Shown: positions 22,878 to 34,014 of the stretch, piece by piece | Numbering within the stretch: the stretch's first letter is position 1 | Layout of the letters: each line of letters starts with the position of its first letter | Assembly: GCA_039654915.1 (NCBI GenBank) | Contig: CM077594.1 | Location: forward strand, 34,755,001 to 34,819,000 | Direction: 5' to 3' | Source: Aquilaria yunnanensis | Taxonomy: Eukaryota > Streptophyta > Magnoliopsida > Malvales > Thymelaeaceae | Length of the DNA: 64,000 nucleotides | Translations under genes and position numbers: made by a program | The notes under the pieces: model-generated | Seen by the model: only the letters and a program-made list of their open reading frames with translations | Databases searched by the model: none | What the model was told of the DNA's origin: nothing

Positions 22878-24301
22878 CCTCCCTGAGCAGATTTATTTCC
22901 AGGTACGGAGATAGGTGTCGACCTTTCTTCAAAGTCCTCACAAAGGCAGCAAAAATGGAAGGCGACCTCGGAAGGAATGATCACCCTTGGGGTGAAGATT
23001 GCCAAAAGGCCTGGGAAGAACTCAAAGTCTACTTGGCTAGCCTGCCGACTCTGCGACAACCTCGGGGGGGAGAGCCCCTCGTTTTGTACCTCACCGTCAC
23101 GGAGAAAGCTGTAAGCTCGGTCCTCGTGAAAGAAGAAGGGCCAAAGCAATGGCCAGTCTATTACGTCAGCAAATCCCTGCATGGCGCCGAAGTCAGGTAC
23201 CCTCTGCTTCAAAAAGCTATATACGCCTTGGTGCTTGCAGGGAGAAGGCTGCGACCATACTTTCAGGCTCACCCCATCATCGTCCGAAGTAGTCTACCAC
23301 TACGGGATGTTATGAAGAAAGTTGATCATTCGGGAAGGCTCTCCAAATGGTGCATAGAGCATGGCGAGCACGAAATCATATATGAACCTCGGAAGGCCAT
23401 AAAAGCTCAAGCACTGGCAGACTTTATCGCCAAAGTACCCACCACTAAGGAAAGCCATATGGATCCAAATGGAGGTGAGCTAGAGTGGACCTTGCATGTT
23501 GACGGAGCCTCGGGATCCGAACACCAGGGAGCTGGAGTAATTATCAGAGGACCCGAAGGCCTAGCGGTAAAAAAGGTTATCAAGTTCAGCTTTAGTGTCA
23601 CTAACAATGTGGCAGAGTATGAAGCCCTCATAGCGGGATTACGCTTGGCCAGAAGGATTGGCGTGAGAAGCTTAAAGGCTCACAGCGATTCCCAGCTGGT
23701 AGTTCGGCAGACGGCAGGAGATTATGGGGCGAAGGACCCAATCTTGGCAAAATACCACGAGCTGGTAGCAAAGCTCATCCAAGAGTTTGACGCCGTACGG
23801 ATCGAAAATGTACCTCGGTGGAATAACACAGAGGCAGATTGCTTGGCGAAGTCAAAAACATACACCGAGGTGCTAGATCACCCGAGCATCTCAGTACTGA
23901 GCATAGCGACCTCGGGAAAAGGATGGAAAGATCCCATAAAAAGATACCTCGCAGAAAGTGTGCTCCCCGAAGACCCCGGCGACGCTGCAAGATTGCGAAG
24001 ACGCTCCGGCCGATTCTTCCTGATTGGCGAAGAGTTATACCGACAGGGATATGCAAACCCGCTGCAAAGATGTGTGGATGAAGAGGATACTGAAATGGTC
24101 TTTGAAGAGGTCCACGAAGGCATGTGTGGTTCACATATTGGAACTGATGCCCTTGCGGCGGTGATACTTCGCCAAGGATACTTCTGGCCTACCCTAAGAA
24201 AGGATGCAAGACAGTTCGTCCGAAAATGCGGTAGTTGCCAGAAACACGCGAACATCCAGAGGGCACCCTTGGAAATGGTAACTTTGGCTGACTACCCCTA
24301 G
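22817..24301 (+). pseudogene. T1 RT connection, two RNase H domains, integrase zinc finger (494 codons)
   Basis: Residues 1-80 are the end of RT (LTGRITSLSRFISRYGDRC). About 90-175 is a degenerate Ty3-type RNase H (LVLYLTVTEKAVSSVLVKEE, VYYVSKSLHGAEVRYP) without its first catalytic Asp. About 225-345 is a second, archaeal-type RNase H with all four acidic positions in view: HVDGAS, AEYEAL, SDSQLVV and NTEADCLAK. About 440-480 is the integrase HHCC finger (VHEGMCGSHIG, KCGSCQKH). The frame ends at TAG 24299-24301, where T2 has TGG (54115-54117), a G-to-A change. The paired RNase H domains are known for plant Tat elements. Confidence 0.92.
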
Positions 24302-25138
24302 CCCTTTGCAGTCTGGGGCATAGACCTTATCGGGCCACTCCCCTCAGCGCCCGGAGGCGTGAAATTCTGCGTGGTAGCAGTAGACTATTTCTCCAAATGG
24401 GTCGAGGCAGAACCCCTAGCAACTATCTCGGCAAAAGAAGTGCAAAAGTTTGTATGGAACAACATAGTATGTAGATTCGACATACCGAGGCTACTAGTGG
24501 CTGATAATGGATCCCAATTCATAGACAAAGGATTCCAGGAATTTATCAGCGACCTCGGAATAAAAATGCACTTCGCCCCAGTAGCTCACCCCCAAAGCAA
24601 CGGGCAGGTGGAAGTATCTAACAGGACCATAGAAGATGGCTTGAAGAAGAGACTGGGGGAAGCAAAAGGGAAATGGCCAGGAGAACTCCAAAGCGTGTTA
24701 TGGAGTTACCGAACGACGCCCCGAAGAGCCACAGGGGAGACTCCCTACTCACTCGTCTTCAGAACAGAGGCCATCATCCCTATCGAGATAGTTAGACCAT
24801 CAGTACGGGTGCAAGTATTTGATGAAGGTGGAAACGACCTCGGCCTAAGAACAAAGCTCGACCTCGTCGGCGAACACAGAGAAATAGCTGAGCTGAGAAG
24901 AAAAGCTTTCCAGCAAAGAGTGGCCAGGCCAAAAGAAATCAAAAAAGGGGACCTCGTTCTCCGAAAGACTGACTTTGCACCCCGGAAGCCATCTTACGGG
25001 GTACTTCGCACGAACTGGGAAGGACCTTATGTGGTTCTTGCCGAAGTACAAAAAGGCGTGTACAAACTTGGCGATGCCGAAGGCGTAGAATTGAAAAACA
25101 CTTGGCACTCAGACGCCTTGAGAAAATTCTACGCCTAA
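24302..25138 (+). pseudogene. T1 integrase core and C-terminus
   Basis: This is the same frame as the preceding block, after one stop. Core residues are GIDLIGPL (first Asp), LVADNGSQF (second Asp) and NGQVEVSNRT (Glu). After the core come SYRTTPRRATGETPYSLVF and a GPY-like C-terminal motif (NWEGPYVVLAEVQKGVYKL). No chromodomain follows, as expected for Tat. The end at 25138 (HSDALRKFYA) is shared with T2. It would be near complete without the single TAG upstream. Confidence 0.9.
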
Positions 25139-25790
25139 GCTTGAGCGAAGGAATCATACTGTATGAAAAATATTCTAAGTACAGAAGTGTCTTGAGAAAA
25201 TTTTTTAAGTGCAGAATTGTACAGAATTCCGCGAAGATGCTCGCCACAAGCACGGATATGACTCTCCGAAGTCCCTTGAGCCATCAGGCTTGGGAAAGAT
25301 GGAAAAGTCTCTCAACAGTGCTCACCGTAATAAGCGCAGAGACAGTTTTCCAAAGTCCCTTGAGCCATCACGCTCGGGAAAAATGGAAAACAAAAAATCT
25401 CGCAAAAGGTTTCTTAAGTCTCTTGAGCAAACATGCTCGGGACAAGGGGAACTGAAAAATTTTGACTAAGGGGTTTCCGAAGTCCCTCGAGCGAACGTGT
25501 TCGGGACAAAATGGAAATGCAAAAACCTGCAAAAGGACTTAGTCAAATTTTTCAGACTTTCCAAAAAGCCTCTTGAGCGAACAGGCTCGGCCAATGGAAA
25601 GATCTTTCACACTTAGTCAAGTTTCTTTGATCGCAGGTTTTCCGAAGTCTCTTGCGCAAATGTGATCAGGGCAATGGAAAAAACACTTAGCCAAAAAAGA
25701 TCTTCATTTAGAATGATCAGGCTTACAAAGAAGAAGTGCCCGGAGAAGGAGCAGAGAAACGAAGAGGAAAAAAGGAAAAGGCCCCTAAAA
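25139..25790 (+). repeat. T1 3' non-coding region with tandem repeats
   Basis: Six degenerate units built on CCGAAGTCCCTTGAGC...GCTCGGGA...ATGGAAA begin at about 25266, 25351, 25411, 25476, 25562 and 25641, spaced 60-85 bp. T2 keeps only two such units (about 55095-55240). Tat elements are known to carry variable minisatellites in this position. There is no gene here in sense orientation; the antisense gene ends at about 25790. Confidence 0.85.
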
Positions 25791-28220
25791 TAGCCTAAGG
25801 GTTCTCGGCGTCCCGGGAGCCACCAGCCTCTGTGCCCTTTTCCACCACCTTCGGCGCAGGAATTGTGGAAGGCAAGTTCAGGTGCTCGATTTTGGACCAG
25901 GACCACCGAGGCCCCTCAGGAATGTTGAGAGCTTCCTAAAAGAGAGGTCCAGACCTACGAAGCTCTCAAGGACTTGGTGCCGAGCAAGGCAGAATCCGTC
26001 TTGGAAGGCGACCTTGGTCATTTGGTCGGATTTGTCCTTCTCAACCTTAAGGTCCTCGAGCTCGTCCTTCAAGTCTGCAACCTCCTTCTTCAGCGCCTTC
26101 ACCCTCTTCTTCGCATCAGGCTCCTTCTTCAAAGACTGGACCTCGGCTTTGAGAGCTTTTTTCTCACTCACCAACGACCGAATGAGATTGTCAGAATCTG
26201 ACTTATCTTTGAGAAGGTCTTGGTTGGCAGCGAGCATCCCTTTCACCTGATCGCTGAGGTCAGCAATCTTCAGGGAGGAGTTCTTGTCAAGATCTTCCTT
26301 CTCCTTCCGGAACTCCTCCCGAAGGGCAGCAAGTTCTTTCTTCGCAGCATCTGACAGCTGCTGGTTCTTGGCGATCAATGCCGAGCGCGTGGCCTTAGCT
26401 TTCTCTAGGGTCTCTAAAGCCGTAGCTCGGAACGCCGAATGCCTGGCTACCCGAACTCAGAGAAAGCCGACGTACCCCATCAGCTGCAAAAAGATGAACG
26501 CAAGGTCAGTAAGAGCCAAGCACTTAGGAAAAATTGAAGGGAAAAAAGGTGTGAAGAACATACCTGAGCAGCATGCTCGGTGACTTTCGCGGCAAGGGTG
26601 TCATCGTCCGGATGGGCCGCCGTAATAGCCTTAAAGGAGGCCTCTGTAAGCACCCCCTTCGAAATCTGCTTCGCCATTTCAGGACAATCCTCGGAGTACA
26701 AGTTCATGTCCTCCGTGAATGTCCAGAAAGGCTCTTTGGGTATCTTTCCTTGCGGGACTTTGGCGTCGCGAAGGGCCCGCCCCTTCGCGTGTTCGGCCGC
26801 CCAGTTCGGGGTAGGTAACTCCCCTGCACGGCAAAAACGAGAAGTAGGTCAGAGACAAAGGAAAATTCAGAAAACAAAAAGAGCCATACTTGTTCTGAAA
26901 GCAACAGACCTGGCGGCACTTCGAATACGACGTCCTCGGAATCCTCAGACTCCTCGGTCGAAATCACCTTGCCTTTCCTCTTGCGCCGCTCCTCGGCAGA
27001 AGGAGCCTCTACCACGGCCCTCAGAAGGGCCTGCGGCGCAGAAGGGCTCTGGGGAGGGACGTCGGCGGAAGAAACTTCAGCAGCAGCAGGGACTTCGGCA
27101 GCTGCCTCAGACGCCAGAATCTCGGCTGTACCAGGCTCATCGCCAGCTTCCTCAGAAATTATTTGCAGATGAACCTGGGCAGTTTTCTTTGCCCGTTTCG
27201 CCGAAGGCCCAGCGCCAGTCGACTTCCGCCTTTGGGAAGCCGCCTTCTTTGTCTGATCGCCCTTCTCCACCTGGCCGGAGAAAAGGGACTTGTAAAATGC
27301 AGCAGTCCCGTCGCCCATTTTTGAAAAAGGAAAAAGACATCAGCGTAAGTCCGAGGGAAAAACAACAAGGGAGTAGAAGATAACTCACTTTCGACAAGCA
27401 TTTCGAAAGAAATTTCCTCCTTAAGAAGCTTGACCAACCAGGAATCCTTCCCGGCGATGGCAGGAGCTGGCATCCCGAGGTCGGTCTCGTGCTCCTTAAC
27501 CACCTTTAACTCCCGGAGGACCTCGTCGGTAATCAACCTCCAGTTGATGGGGAAGGGGTACAGAGAGCACGGAGCGACCTCGGGAGCCCAGTCAGAGACG
27601 GCGCGGATGTGGCCGTCGAAGTCCGCGAAAGTGGAAGCCAACTCTGGAGTCAGCAACAACCTCGAATCAACGACGTCCACATCTAGCCTTCCCTCAACCC
27701 ATTTGGTCGGAACATAAGACCAGGCCTCCTCTATCTTCAGGAAGAAGAATTTCTGTTGCCACCCCCGCCAGCTGTCCTTGGTGGCGAAGGTGAACATGAA
27801 TTTTTTGCTCCCGGATCCCTGAGGTAGCATAAAATAGAAGCCACCCTTCGGGACCACAAAGAGCTTGTAGTACTGCATGAAGATTATAAAATGGGGTTTT
27901 ATCCCGAACACGCCACACATACAGAGGAAGGTGTTAAAATAGCAGAACAAGTTCGGGGGAAGCTGGTTCATAGTAATGCCATGAAATTGGCAGAACTCGC
28001 AAACCATCTTCGGGGGAGGATACCGAAGTCAGGCCTTCAGTTGGGCTCAGAAAATGGTAACCTCGTTACTATGGTTTGAAAAAGCATAATGGCTAGAGCG
28101 AGGCAGCCTAGTAACGCCATAAGAGGGAAGAAAGAACTTTTTCTTCCACCTCTCTAATTTTGCGGGGGTGGTGCAACAAGGATGGGCTAAAAGAGGCTGC
28201 CAGCTCTCAGGGATAGGCAT
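25790..28220 (-). pseudogene. T1 antisense spliced gene (putative gypsy-type transposon protein family)
   Basis: There are four exons on the minus strand: 28220-27389, about 27320-26910, 26823-26564 and 26483-25790. Introns 2 and 3 have GT...AG ends (26909-26824 and 26563-26484) and join in frame. Intron 1 has a GTGAGT donor at 27388, but its acceptor reads CAA where T2 has CAG. Exon 1 contains CEFCQFHGITMNQLPPN and KDSWRGWQQKFFFLK, the type annotated in plants as a putative gypsy-type transposon domain (by recall of the family). Exon 2 has a basic, nuclear-signal-like stretch (KAASQRRK, AKRAKKT). Exons 3-4 start WAAEHAKGRALRD and end in a long coiled coil (KALKKEVADLKDELEDLKVE). Breaks are TGA at 28047-28049 (T2 CGA), the lost acceptor 1, and a 1-bp deletion near 25938. 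Function is unknown. The stretch 28221-28485 upstream is its 5' flank. Confidence 0.8.
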
Positions 28221-28485
28221 TTTCAACATGAAAATGAGTTTGGAAAAGGCAAGAAAATAGTTTCTGGAAAAAACTCAAAAGAACAGAGGAATCAAAACAG
28301 TCTGGAAAACAAAAACCCACCAAAAGATTTGCCAAAGTCTGAGGACGCCGTCGTGAAAGTTGGCTGAAAAAAGCTCTGATTAAGGCAGCTCCGCCACGGA
28401 AAGCAAGAAAGTACGAAAACAGGGGCAAAGTAGAGGAAATAGCAAAAGTAAAAGCAAATGGGACTTATGATGGAATGGGCTATAT

Positions 28486-29691
28486 TTGAGGAAGGATATA
28501 AATACCCTTGTTGCAAGTTGTGAAACCTGCCAACAAGTGAAAGTGGAGCATCAAAAGCCAGGGGGAAAGCTGCAGAGCTTACCCATACCTGAGAGAAAAT
28601 GGGGATCCATCTCTATGGATTTTGTAGTGGGTATGCCACTAACCAGAAGAAAACATAATGCCATTTGGGTCATTGTTGATAGACTAACCAAGGCAGCCCA
28701 TTTTCTTCCTATGAATCTTACTGATTCTTTGGATAAGTTGGCACAACTCTATATAAGAGAAATAGTAAGATTACATGGGATACCAGACAATACAGTGTCA
28801 GATAGGGATCCTAGATTTGTCTCTAGGTTCTGGAAATCCCTCCACCTGGCACTGGGTACTAAACTTAAGTTTAGTTCTACTTACCATCCTCAGACTGACG
28901 GACAGACAGAGAGAACTATACAAACTCTAGAGGATATGTTGAGGTGTTGTGTAATTGACTTCCAGGGTGAGTGGGATGTACATCTCCCACTGGTAGAGTT
29001 TTCTTATAATAATGGCTATCATTCAGTGATAGGAATGGCTCCTTATGAGGCCTTATATGGCAGGAGATGTGTTACTCCTCATTGCTGGCATCAGCCAGAA
29101 GATAAGTTGGAATTGGGGCCAGACATTATTAAGGAAACCACTGAGAAAATTAAGTTGATCCAGACAAGGATCAAAACTGCAAATGATAGGCAGCAAGCCT
29201 ATGCAAACCTGAAAAGGAGAAGGGACCTGGAGTTCCAGGTAGGAGATTGGGTGTGGCTCAAAGTTTCTCCAATGAAAGGAGTAATCAGGTTTGGAAAGAA
29301 GGGGAAACTGGCGCCTAGGTATGTGGGACCATACCAAATACTAGCCAAAGTGGGGAATGTGGCTTATCAGCTGGACTTGCCTCCAGAACATGGAAATGTA
29401 CATAATGTGTTTCATGTGAGCTTGCTCAAAAGGTATGTTCCAAGTTACAAGAAAATAGAAACACCTGCAACTGTGATTGTGGCACCTAATCTTACTTATG
29501 AAGATGTGCCAATCCAGTTCCTGGCCAGGGATACCAGGAAGTTATGGAGTAGGTGGATTTCTATGATTAAGGTGCAGTGGAGCAATCATACTCCCGAAGA
29601 GGCAACCTGGGAAGTAGAACAGGAAATTGCCTCCAAGTATCCTCAGCTGTACCTTAATTTGGTGAAGAATTTGGAGGACCAAATTCCTTAA
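28486..29691 (+). CDS. Chromovirus integrase with chromodomain, 5'-truncated, open for 401 codons
   Basis: It begins inside the HHCC finger (only CETCQQVK remains). The catalytic core follows with SMDFVVGMP (Asp at about residue 45), VSDRDPRF (about 106) and DGQTERTIQ (Glu about 143). Then come MAPYEALYGRRC, the GPF/GPY-like KLAPRYVGPYQILAKVG, and a C-terminal chromodomain (VQWSNHTPEEATWEVEQEI). This domain order is typical of plant chromoviruses, in which the chromodomain guides integration to heterochromatin. No stop interrupts the frame, unlike nearly all other pol remnants here. It has no real start codon, since it begins at the truncation, so it is a fragment despite the clean frame. Confidence 0.9.
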   Translation: MRKDINTLVASCETCQQVKVEHQKPGGKLQSLPIPERKWGSISMDFVVGMPLTRRKHNAIWVIVDRLTKAAHFLPMNLTDSLDKLAQLYIREIVRLHGIPDNTVSDRDPRFVSRFWKSLHLALGTKLKFSSTYHPQTDGQTERTIQTLEDMLRCCVIDFQGEWDVHLPLVEFSYNNGYHSVIGMAPYEALYGRRCVTPHCWHQPEDKLELGPDIIKETTEKIKLIQTRIKTANDRQQAYANLKRRRDLEFQVGDWVWLKVSPMKGVIRFGKKGKLAPRYVGPYQILAKVGNVAYQLDLPPEHGNVHNVFHVSLLKRYVPSYKKIETPATVIVAPNLTYEDVPIQFLARDTRKLWSRWISMIKVQWSNHTPEEATWEVEQEIASKYPQLYLNLVKNLEDQIP

Positions 29692-29703
29692 GGAGGGAGG
29701 AAT

Positions 29704-32700
29704 TGTTAGGCACCTCCTATCTGCTTGGCTTAGGCCAAGGAGAACCAAGGAAAAATGAGAGAAAATAGAAAGGGAAGTAAGAGAAACTCTGGAGACTGGT
29801 ATAGTGACTTATGTGCAAAACTGGAGACTTTCAGGACTTAATTGCACATAGAAAATGTACTATGGGAAAGCTGGCAGAAAACAGAGAAAGGGGACCAAAA
29901 TGTACACGTAGATGAGTGGTACAATTAAAACTATCAACTTCAAGTTGATCATTTCGGCCATGCAAGTTTAATGGGTGACTAGTGCAAGACTAGCCCAAAT
30001 TTGGGAGACAACAATGATTACTAGTCAAAATCTTGTCTACCACTAGTGTACTATTCACTAGTTACTAGTTAAACTACCTAGTCTTTATTTTAGTTATATG
30101 GCCGGTTATGCATGAGTACTTATGACACATTGGTACTTGTGTTGTTTATTTGCTTGGCAATTTGAGCCATGTGTGGACTTAAGTGTACATGTAGATACCA
30201 AATTGAGTGGTGGCCTTGTGCACAAGTGAACTTAAGGGCTTTAATGCGCCATGCAAGGAAATGGAAGTGAGCTTAGCATTTTTGGCTAACTAAAGCCAAT
30301 GACTTTCGGCCGAAACTAGCCTAAGTCATTTGCTTCATTTCGGCTCCCTTGTCCTTCCTAAATCGAGAGCACCCTTGAGAGTTCCTTCACAATCTTGCTT
30401 ATAAATCCAAAGTTCTTGAGGTTCTGGGCGGATTCAAGCTTGGAGAAGTGGATTCGGCTTGTGCTTGCTTGGAATCAAGCTTTGTTCATGAGGAATCGGT
30501 GAAGGGCCGAGCAAATTGAGCTAGGGTTCTTGAGGTAACCTTGGTTTTTCCTTGAATCCATGGTATTTCCTTCCATGAACAAGGATTTTGGAACGCTCAT
30601 TTGTTGCTAAGCTTGGATTTTTAAAGCAATTGAAATGCTTGGTGGAAAACCTAGCTATGGCCGAATGTGTTGAATATGTGTTCTTGGTGTTCTCCTTGGA
30701 ATTCATGGAAATTAATCCATGTGTGATGCTTGTTGATGATCATTTAACCTTGTGATAGGTTGTTTGGACGAAGGACACCAAGATTGTGCAAGTTGGTACT
30801 TTGGCCGAAAGTGAGTTTGGAGGTAACTCATGTCCAACCTTTGTTTACAGGGCATTGACGCCATGAACCATGCTTAATGATGCATTGGTAGTTATGTGTT
30901 GGATTGGATTGAATAAAGAACATGTGTATATGAAATGGGTACTATGGCCGAAAGGGTGGAATTGGTGCTTACTTGTAATGTTGCCTATTTGCATGGTAAT
31001 TGTGCCATGAATGAGTTCACTAGTTGTTTGGATACTCATTTAGTGATTTGGTATGTTGAGTAGTACAACTATGTGAAAATATGTGCTCTGGCCGAAAGTA
31101 TGAATTAGAGTGAAAAGGTATATTTCACTTGGTTACTTGGCATTAATGCCATGGTTGTTGTTTATTGGAGATTATAATGGCTCATGGTATGTGAGATTAA
31201 TGGGCAGCTTATGTTTAAGTATTTTGGCTTATATGGCCGAGAGCTTCAAAGTGTTGGGTGATAGTGTCTTTCATTGAAATCATGGTATTTGATCCATGGG
31301 TTATGTTGTTAATGATTATGCCTTATTATGGTAGGCATTGAGGTTGAAAGGCACTTGGACACTTGAAGTTTTATTGGAGACCGAGAGCTTGAGGTAGGGT
31401 TCACTGCACTTGAGTTCGCTTGGTAATATATGCCATGGTTCAAGTGTTAAGGTGGCTAAGTGATGGTTAAAAATCTGCCATGTGATCTTAGTTGCTTGAT
31501 GGGCTTATTGGTTATATGTGGTTGCAATGTTGATTAGCTAATTGACTATAGTACATGTACTAAAAATGCAAGTGAATGTGGCCTATTTGCTTGGCATTTT
31601 GGGAGCTCCATATGGAATGTTTTTGGTAAGATTATGTTCAAGGATTGCACACGAGTACATGTATGGCTTATATGGCCGAGAGCAACAATGTGAAGTGTGT
31701 GTGAGTACTTGTGTGCCTTGGTGATTTCTTGTGCATGTTAACCCCCACTATTGTTATTGTATATGGATACACCTGCTTTTCTTGTCTTTGTGTTTGTTTT
31801 GCAGGTTGAGCTAACTAATTGGAGGTTAAGCCTTGAGTATTCACTCGGCTTAAGTAAATAAACTCTTTAAGAGTTGGGTATAATGAAGTGAATCCTACTG
31901 AGTTAAACTCACTGCCCATTCTCCATTTTTTTTTTCAGGCAAGGATATTCAGCCTGAGTAGTGCTAAGCTGCCATGTGTGTGCACTTAGTGTTTATTTGC
32001 TTTGTTGCTAAGGTATGTGCCAATGTGTGCTTGGCTTGACACTTTAGTATTATTTGCAAGTTTTATTGTGGGTTGGCCGAGACTTATGGTTTAAGCTTGC
32101 AGGCTGTAGAGTGGGAACTGTCTAGGAGAGCATGGATATCTGGACTTTAGCTCTGGTTTTGCTTTTCACCTTTATGACCATGAATATGGCCACGGGCTTG
32201 GTGTTGCAGTGTATGCTTTTGTATGGGATCCTTAAGGTGATGTTTGAGCACTAGGATTTGGGTCTCGGTCTGTACATAACCTGGCATGAACAACTTATGG
32301 ATGCTTGGCATTTTGGCCATGTTATTTGCTAGGTAGACTACACTTTTGGTTGTGTATATTTGTAGTCTTGGATACCTAGATGGTGATGTTATTTTGATAA
32401 CCTTGTGTGCCAAGTTATGTATGAGTATGGATGGTTATGTGTATGGTTTTGTGCTATGAGAATTATGGGCCAAGGTTTGGCACTTGTATGATATTGTTGG
32501 CTTGACCTCATCAGATTTGTGGTGCTCCATTGTATATACGATTGATGGTCGATTGCTACATCGATTATATCTTGTGGTTTTCAAAACCTAAACCAACATT
32601 GTGGGCTTCTTGGTTGCCATATAGGTAGCACACTTGATTGCACACCATGTATGCACTGAAAGTTGCATTATTTATTGCCTTGCTTGTTATGCAAGAAAGT

Positions 32701-32900
32701 GGTTTGGGCTTTACCTACGCTGCAAGTAATTACTAGATTGGTTTAAAAGCCACCTGGGCCACCTCCCAGGCCCATTACCTTAAGAAAATAAGACTTAAGG
32801 TTAGTTCTGTTGGTTAGGCCGAGGGCTAGATGCCCAGTTCTTAGTTGGGTTGTGAGACAGGTTGGGGACTCACAGGCCAGGGCCTGTGTGAGGTGTGACA
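29704..32900 (+). repeat. G2 3' LTR
   Basis: It is 3197 bp from TGTTAGGCACCTCC to GGTGTGACA, directly after the polypurine tract. Same family as solo LTR S2. A tandem array of about 144-bp units spans 30505-31522. Polypyrimidine-CAG motifs end at 31804 and 31938. I see no gene inside. Confidence 0.93.
30505..31522 (+). repeat. Array of about 144-bp tandem repeats in the G2 LTR
   Basis: The GGCCGAA/GGCCGAG landmark lies at about 30505, 30659, 30803, 30946, 31090, 31235 and 31379, with steps of 154, 144, 143, 144, 145 and 144 bp. Number, order and spacing match the array in S2, so it was already fixed in their common ancestor. Confidence 0.88.
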
Positions 32901-33187
32901 TCAGACACGACATTACATAGACCTGCAAAAAGAAAAAGCAGGTTACCTCGAGGACACCAAGAGACAGGCTATGGCTAAATAGCCTATGACCTTCGGGCAA
33001 GAGGTGTATCTTCGGCACAGGCTCCACCTCGAAGACACCAAAGAACAGGCCAAGGCCGAATAGCCCATACCTTTGGGCAAGAGGTGCATCCTCGGAACAG
33101 GTTGAGCTTCCTAAGAGACTCCCAAGAACAACCTCGGAAAAAGATGCAAAACCGAAGTCTTCACTTCGGCTTTCCAAAGGGGGCATG
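32901..33187 (+). repeat. T1 region before the 3' LTR: two 80-bp repeats and polypurine tract
   Basis: Two tandem units begin at about 32945 and 33025 (CCTCGAGGACACCAA / CCTCGAAGACACCAA). T2 has one such unit at about 58243. A short inverted repeat (CGAAGTCTTCACTTCGG) follows, then the polypurine tract AAAGGGGGCATG next to the LTR at 33188. Confidence 0.85.
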
Positions 33188-34014
33188 TGATAGCCAAAGG
33201 CTATCGCCTCTATCTGGCCGAACTCCCTGCCACAAGAATGGCCAAAAGAAACTGGCGCTACCCAAGAAAAGGTGGGATCATACACCTCGGGAGATAGCCG
33301 AAGAGCTCCGAGCCCGGCACGCCAGGAAACTTGAGGATACTACTAGCCCCCCGAGGTTGTAAACAGAACACCTTCGGAAAAGAGGCACCAGCTATTGCGG
33401 GCCGAACATGATCTCCCCGAAGGTGGAATTCCCTGATGCTGGGTACCCCCGAACTGAGGGCGTGTTTCCTGAAGAGGTTCCGTCCATACCAAAGCACGAC
33501 CTCGCCCAGGGACCTCGGGAGTACGGCAGGAGCATTGAAGGAAGCATTTAAGGAAGCCTCTGACACGTCCTTTCACAGACGTCATAAGCCGCCTCAAAAG
33601 GAGCCCTGACACGCTGACGCCATCAAAATCACATCATGGCCCATCTCAGCACAAGGCTCAAGGCAACCTGCTACCAGCTATCTGTCCCCTATGCCCAGAA
33701 ACTCAGGGAACATCCGACCGAACACGTGTCGCGATCTGAACGGGCTAGGTACTCCTATAAATACCAGGAACTAAATACTTGGCAGGAGGTTGCTTGGCAA
33801 AGGTCTGACTCCCAGACTCTGAGAAAATCACCAGGCGAGACTCTTCAGCCCCTTTGTGCTATTTCCTCTTCCTTTTCTCAGCCACCACTGACTTGGGCGT
33901 CGGAGGCTCCCCCCCCCGGAAACACATTCTGGGAACCATCCTCCAGGCGTTCTTCCTCCCAGAAGTCTCTCCACCAGTCACCATGACTCTAAACGATGAG
34001 TCCCCCGGCCATCA
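33188..34014 (+). repeat. T1 3' LTR
   Basis: TGATAGCCAAAGGC to GGCCATCA, 827 bp, with TATAAATA at 33756-33763. Next to it is the target duplication TAATC (34015-34019). It differs from the 5' LTR by scattered substitutions, a 12-bp duplication near 33538 and a deletion of about 50 bp near 33930. Confidence 0.95.

Larger units (their letters stand above)
28486..32900 (+). mobile_element. G2: 5'-truncated chromovirus with 3' LTR, inside T1
   Basis: Compared with T2, T1 sequence stops at about 28485 (GGGCTATAT) and resumes at 32901, losing about 200 bp of Tat sequence. The insert has integrase, chromodomain, the polypurine tract AAGGAGGGAGGAAT and one 3.2-kb LTR. Gag, protease, RT and the 5' LTR are absent and there is no target duplication, so a large deletion removed the left part together with Tat DNA. 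Confidence 0.9.
18830..34014 (+). mobile_element. T1: complete Ty3/gypsy Tat-lineage element
   Basis: Two LTRs (18830-19693 and 33188-34014) begin TGATAGCC and end CCGGCCATCA. Target duplication TAATC lies at 18825-18829 and 34015-34019. The internal order is primer-binding site, gag-protease, RT, RNase H, archaeal-type RNase H, integrase, a repeat-rich 3' region, and a long antisense gene. The second RNase H and the antisense gene are hallmarks of the plant Tat lineage. A 4.4-kb chromovirus fragment sits at 28486-32900. All main frames carry stops. It inserted into copia C1. Confidence 0.95.
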
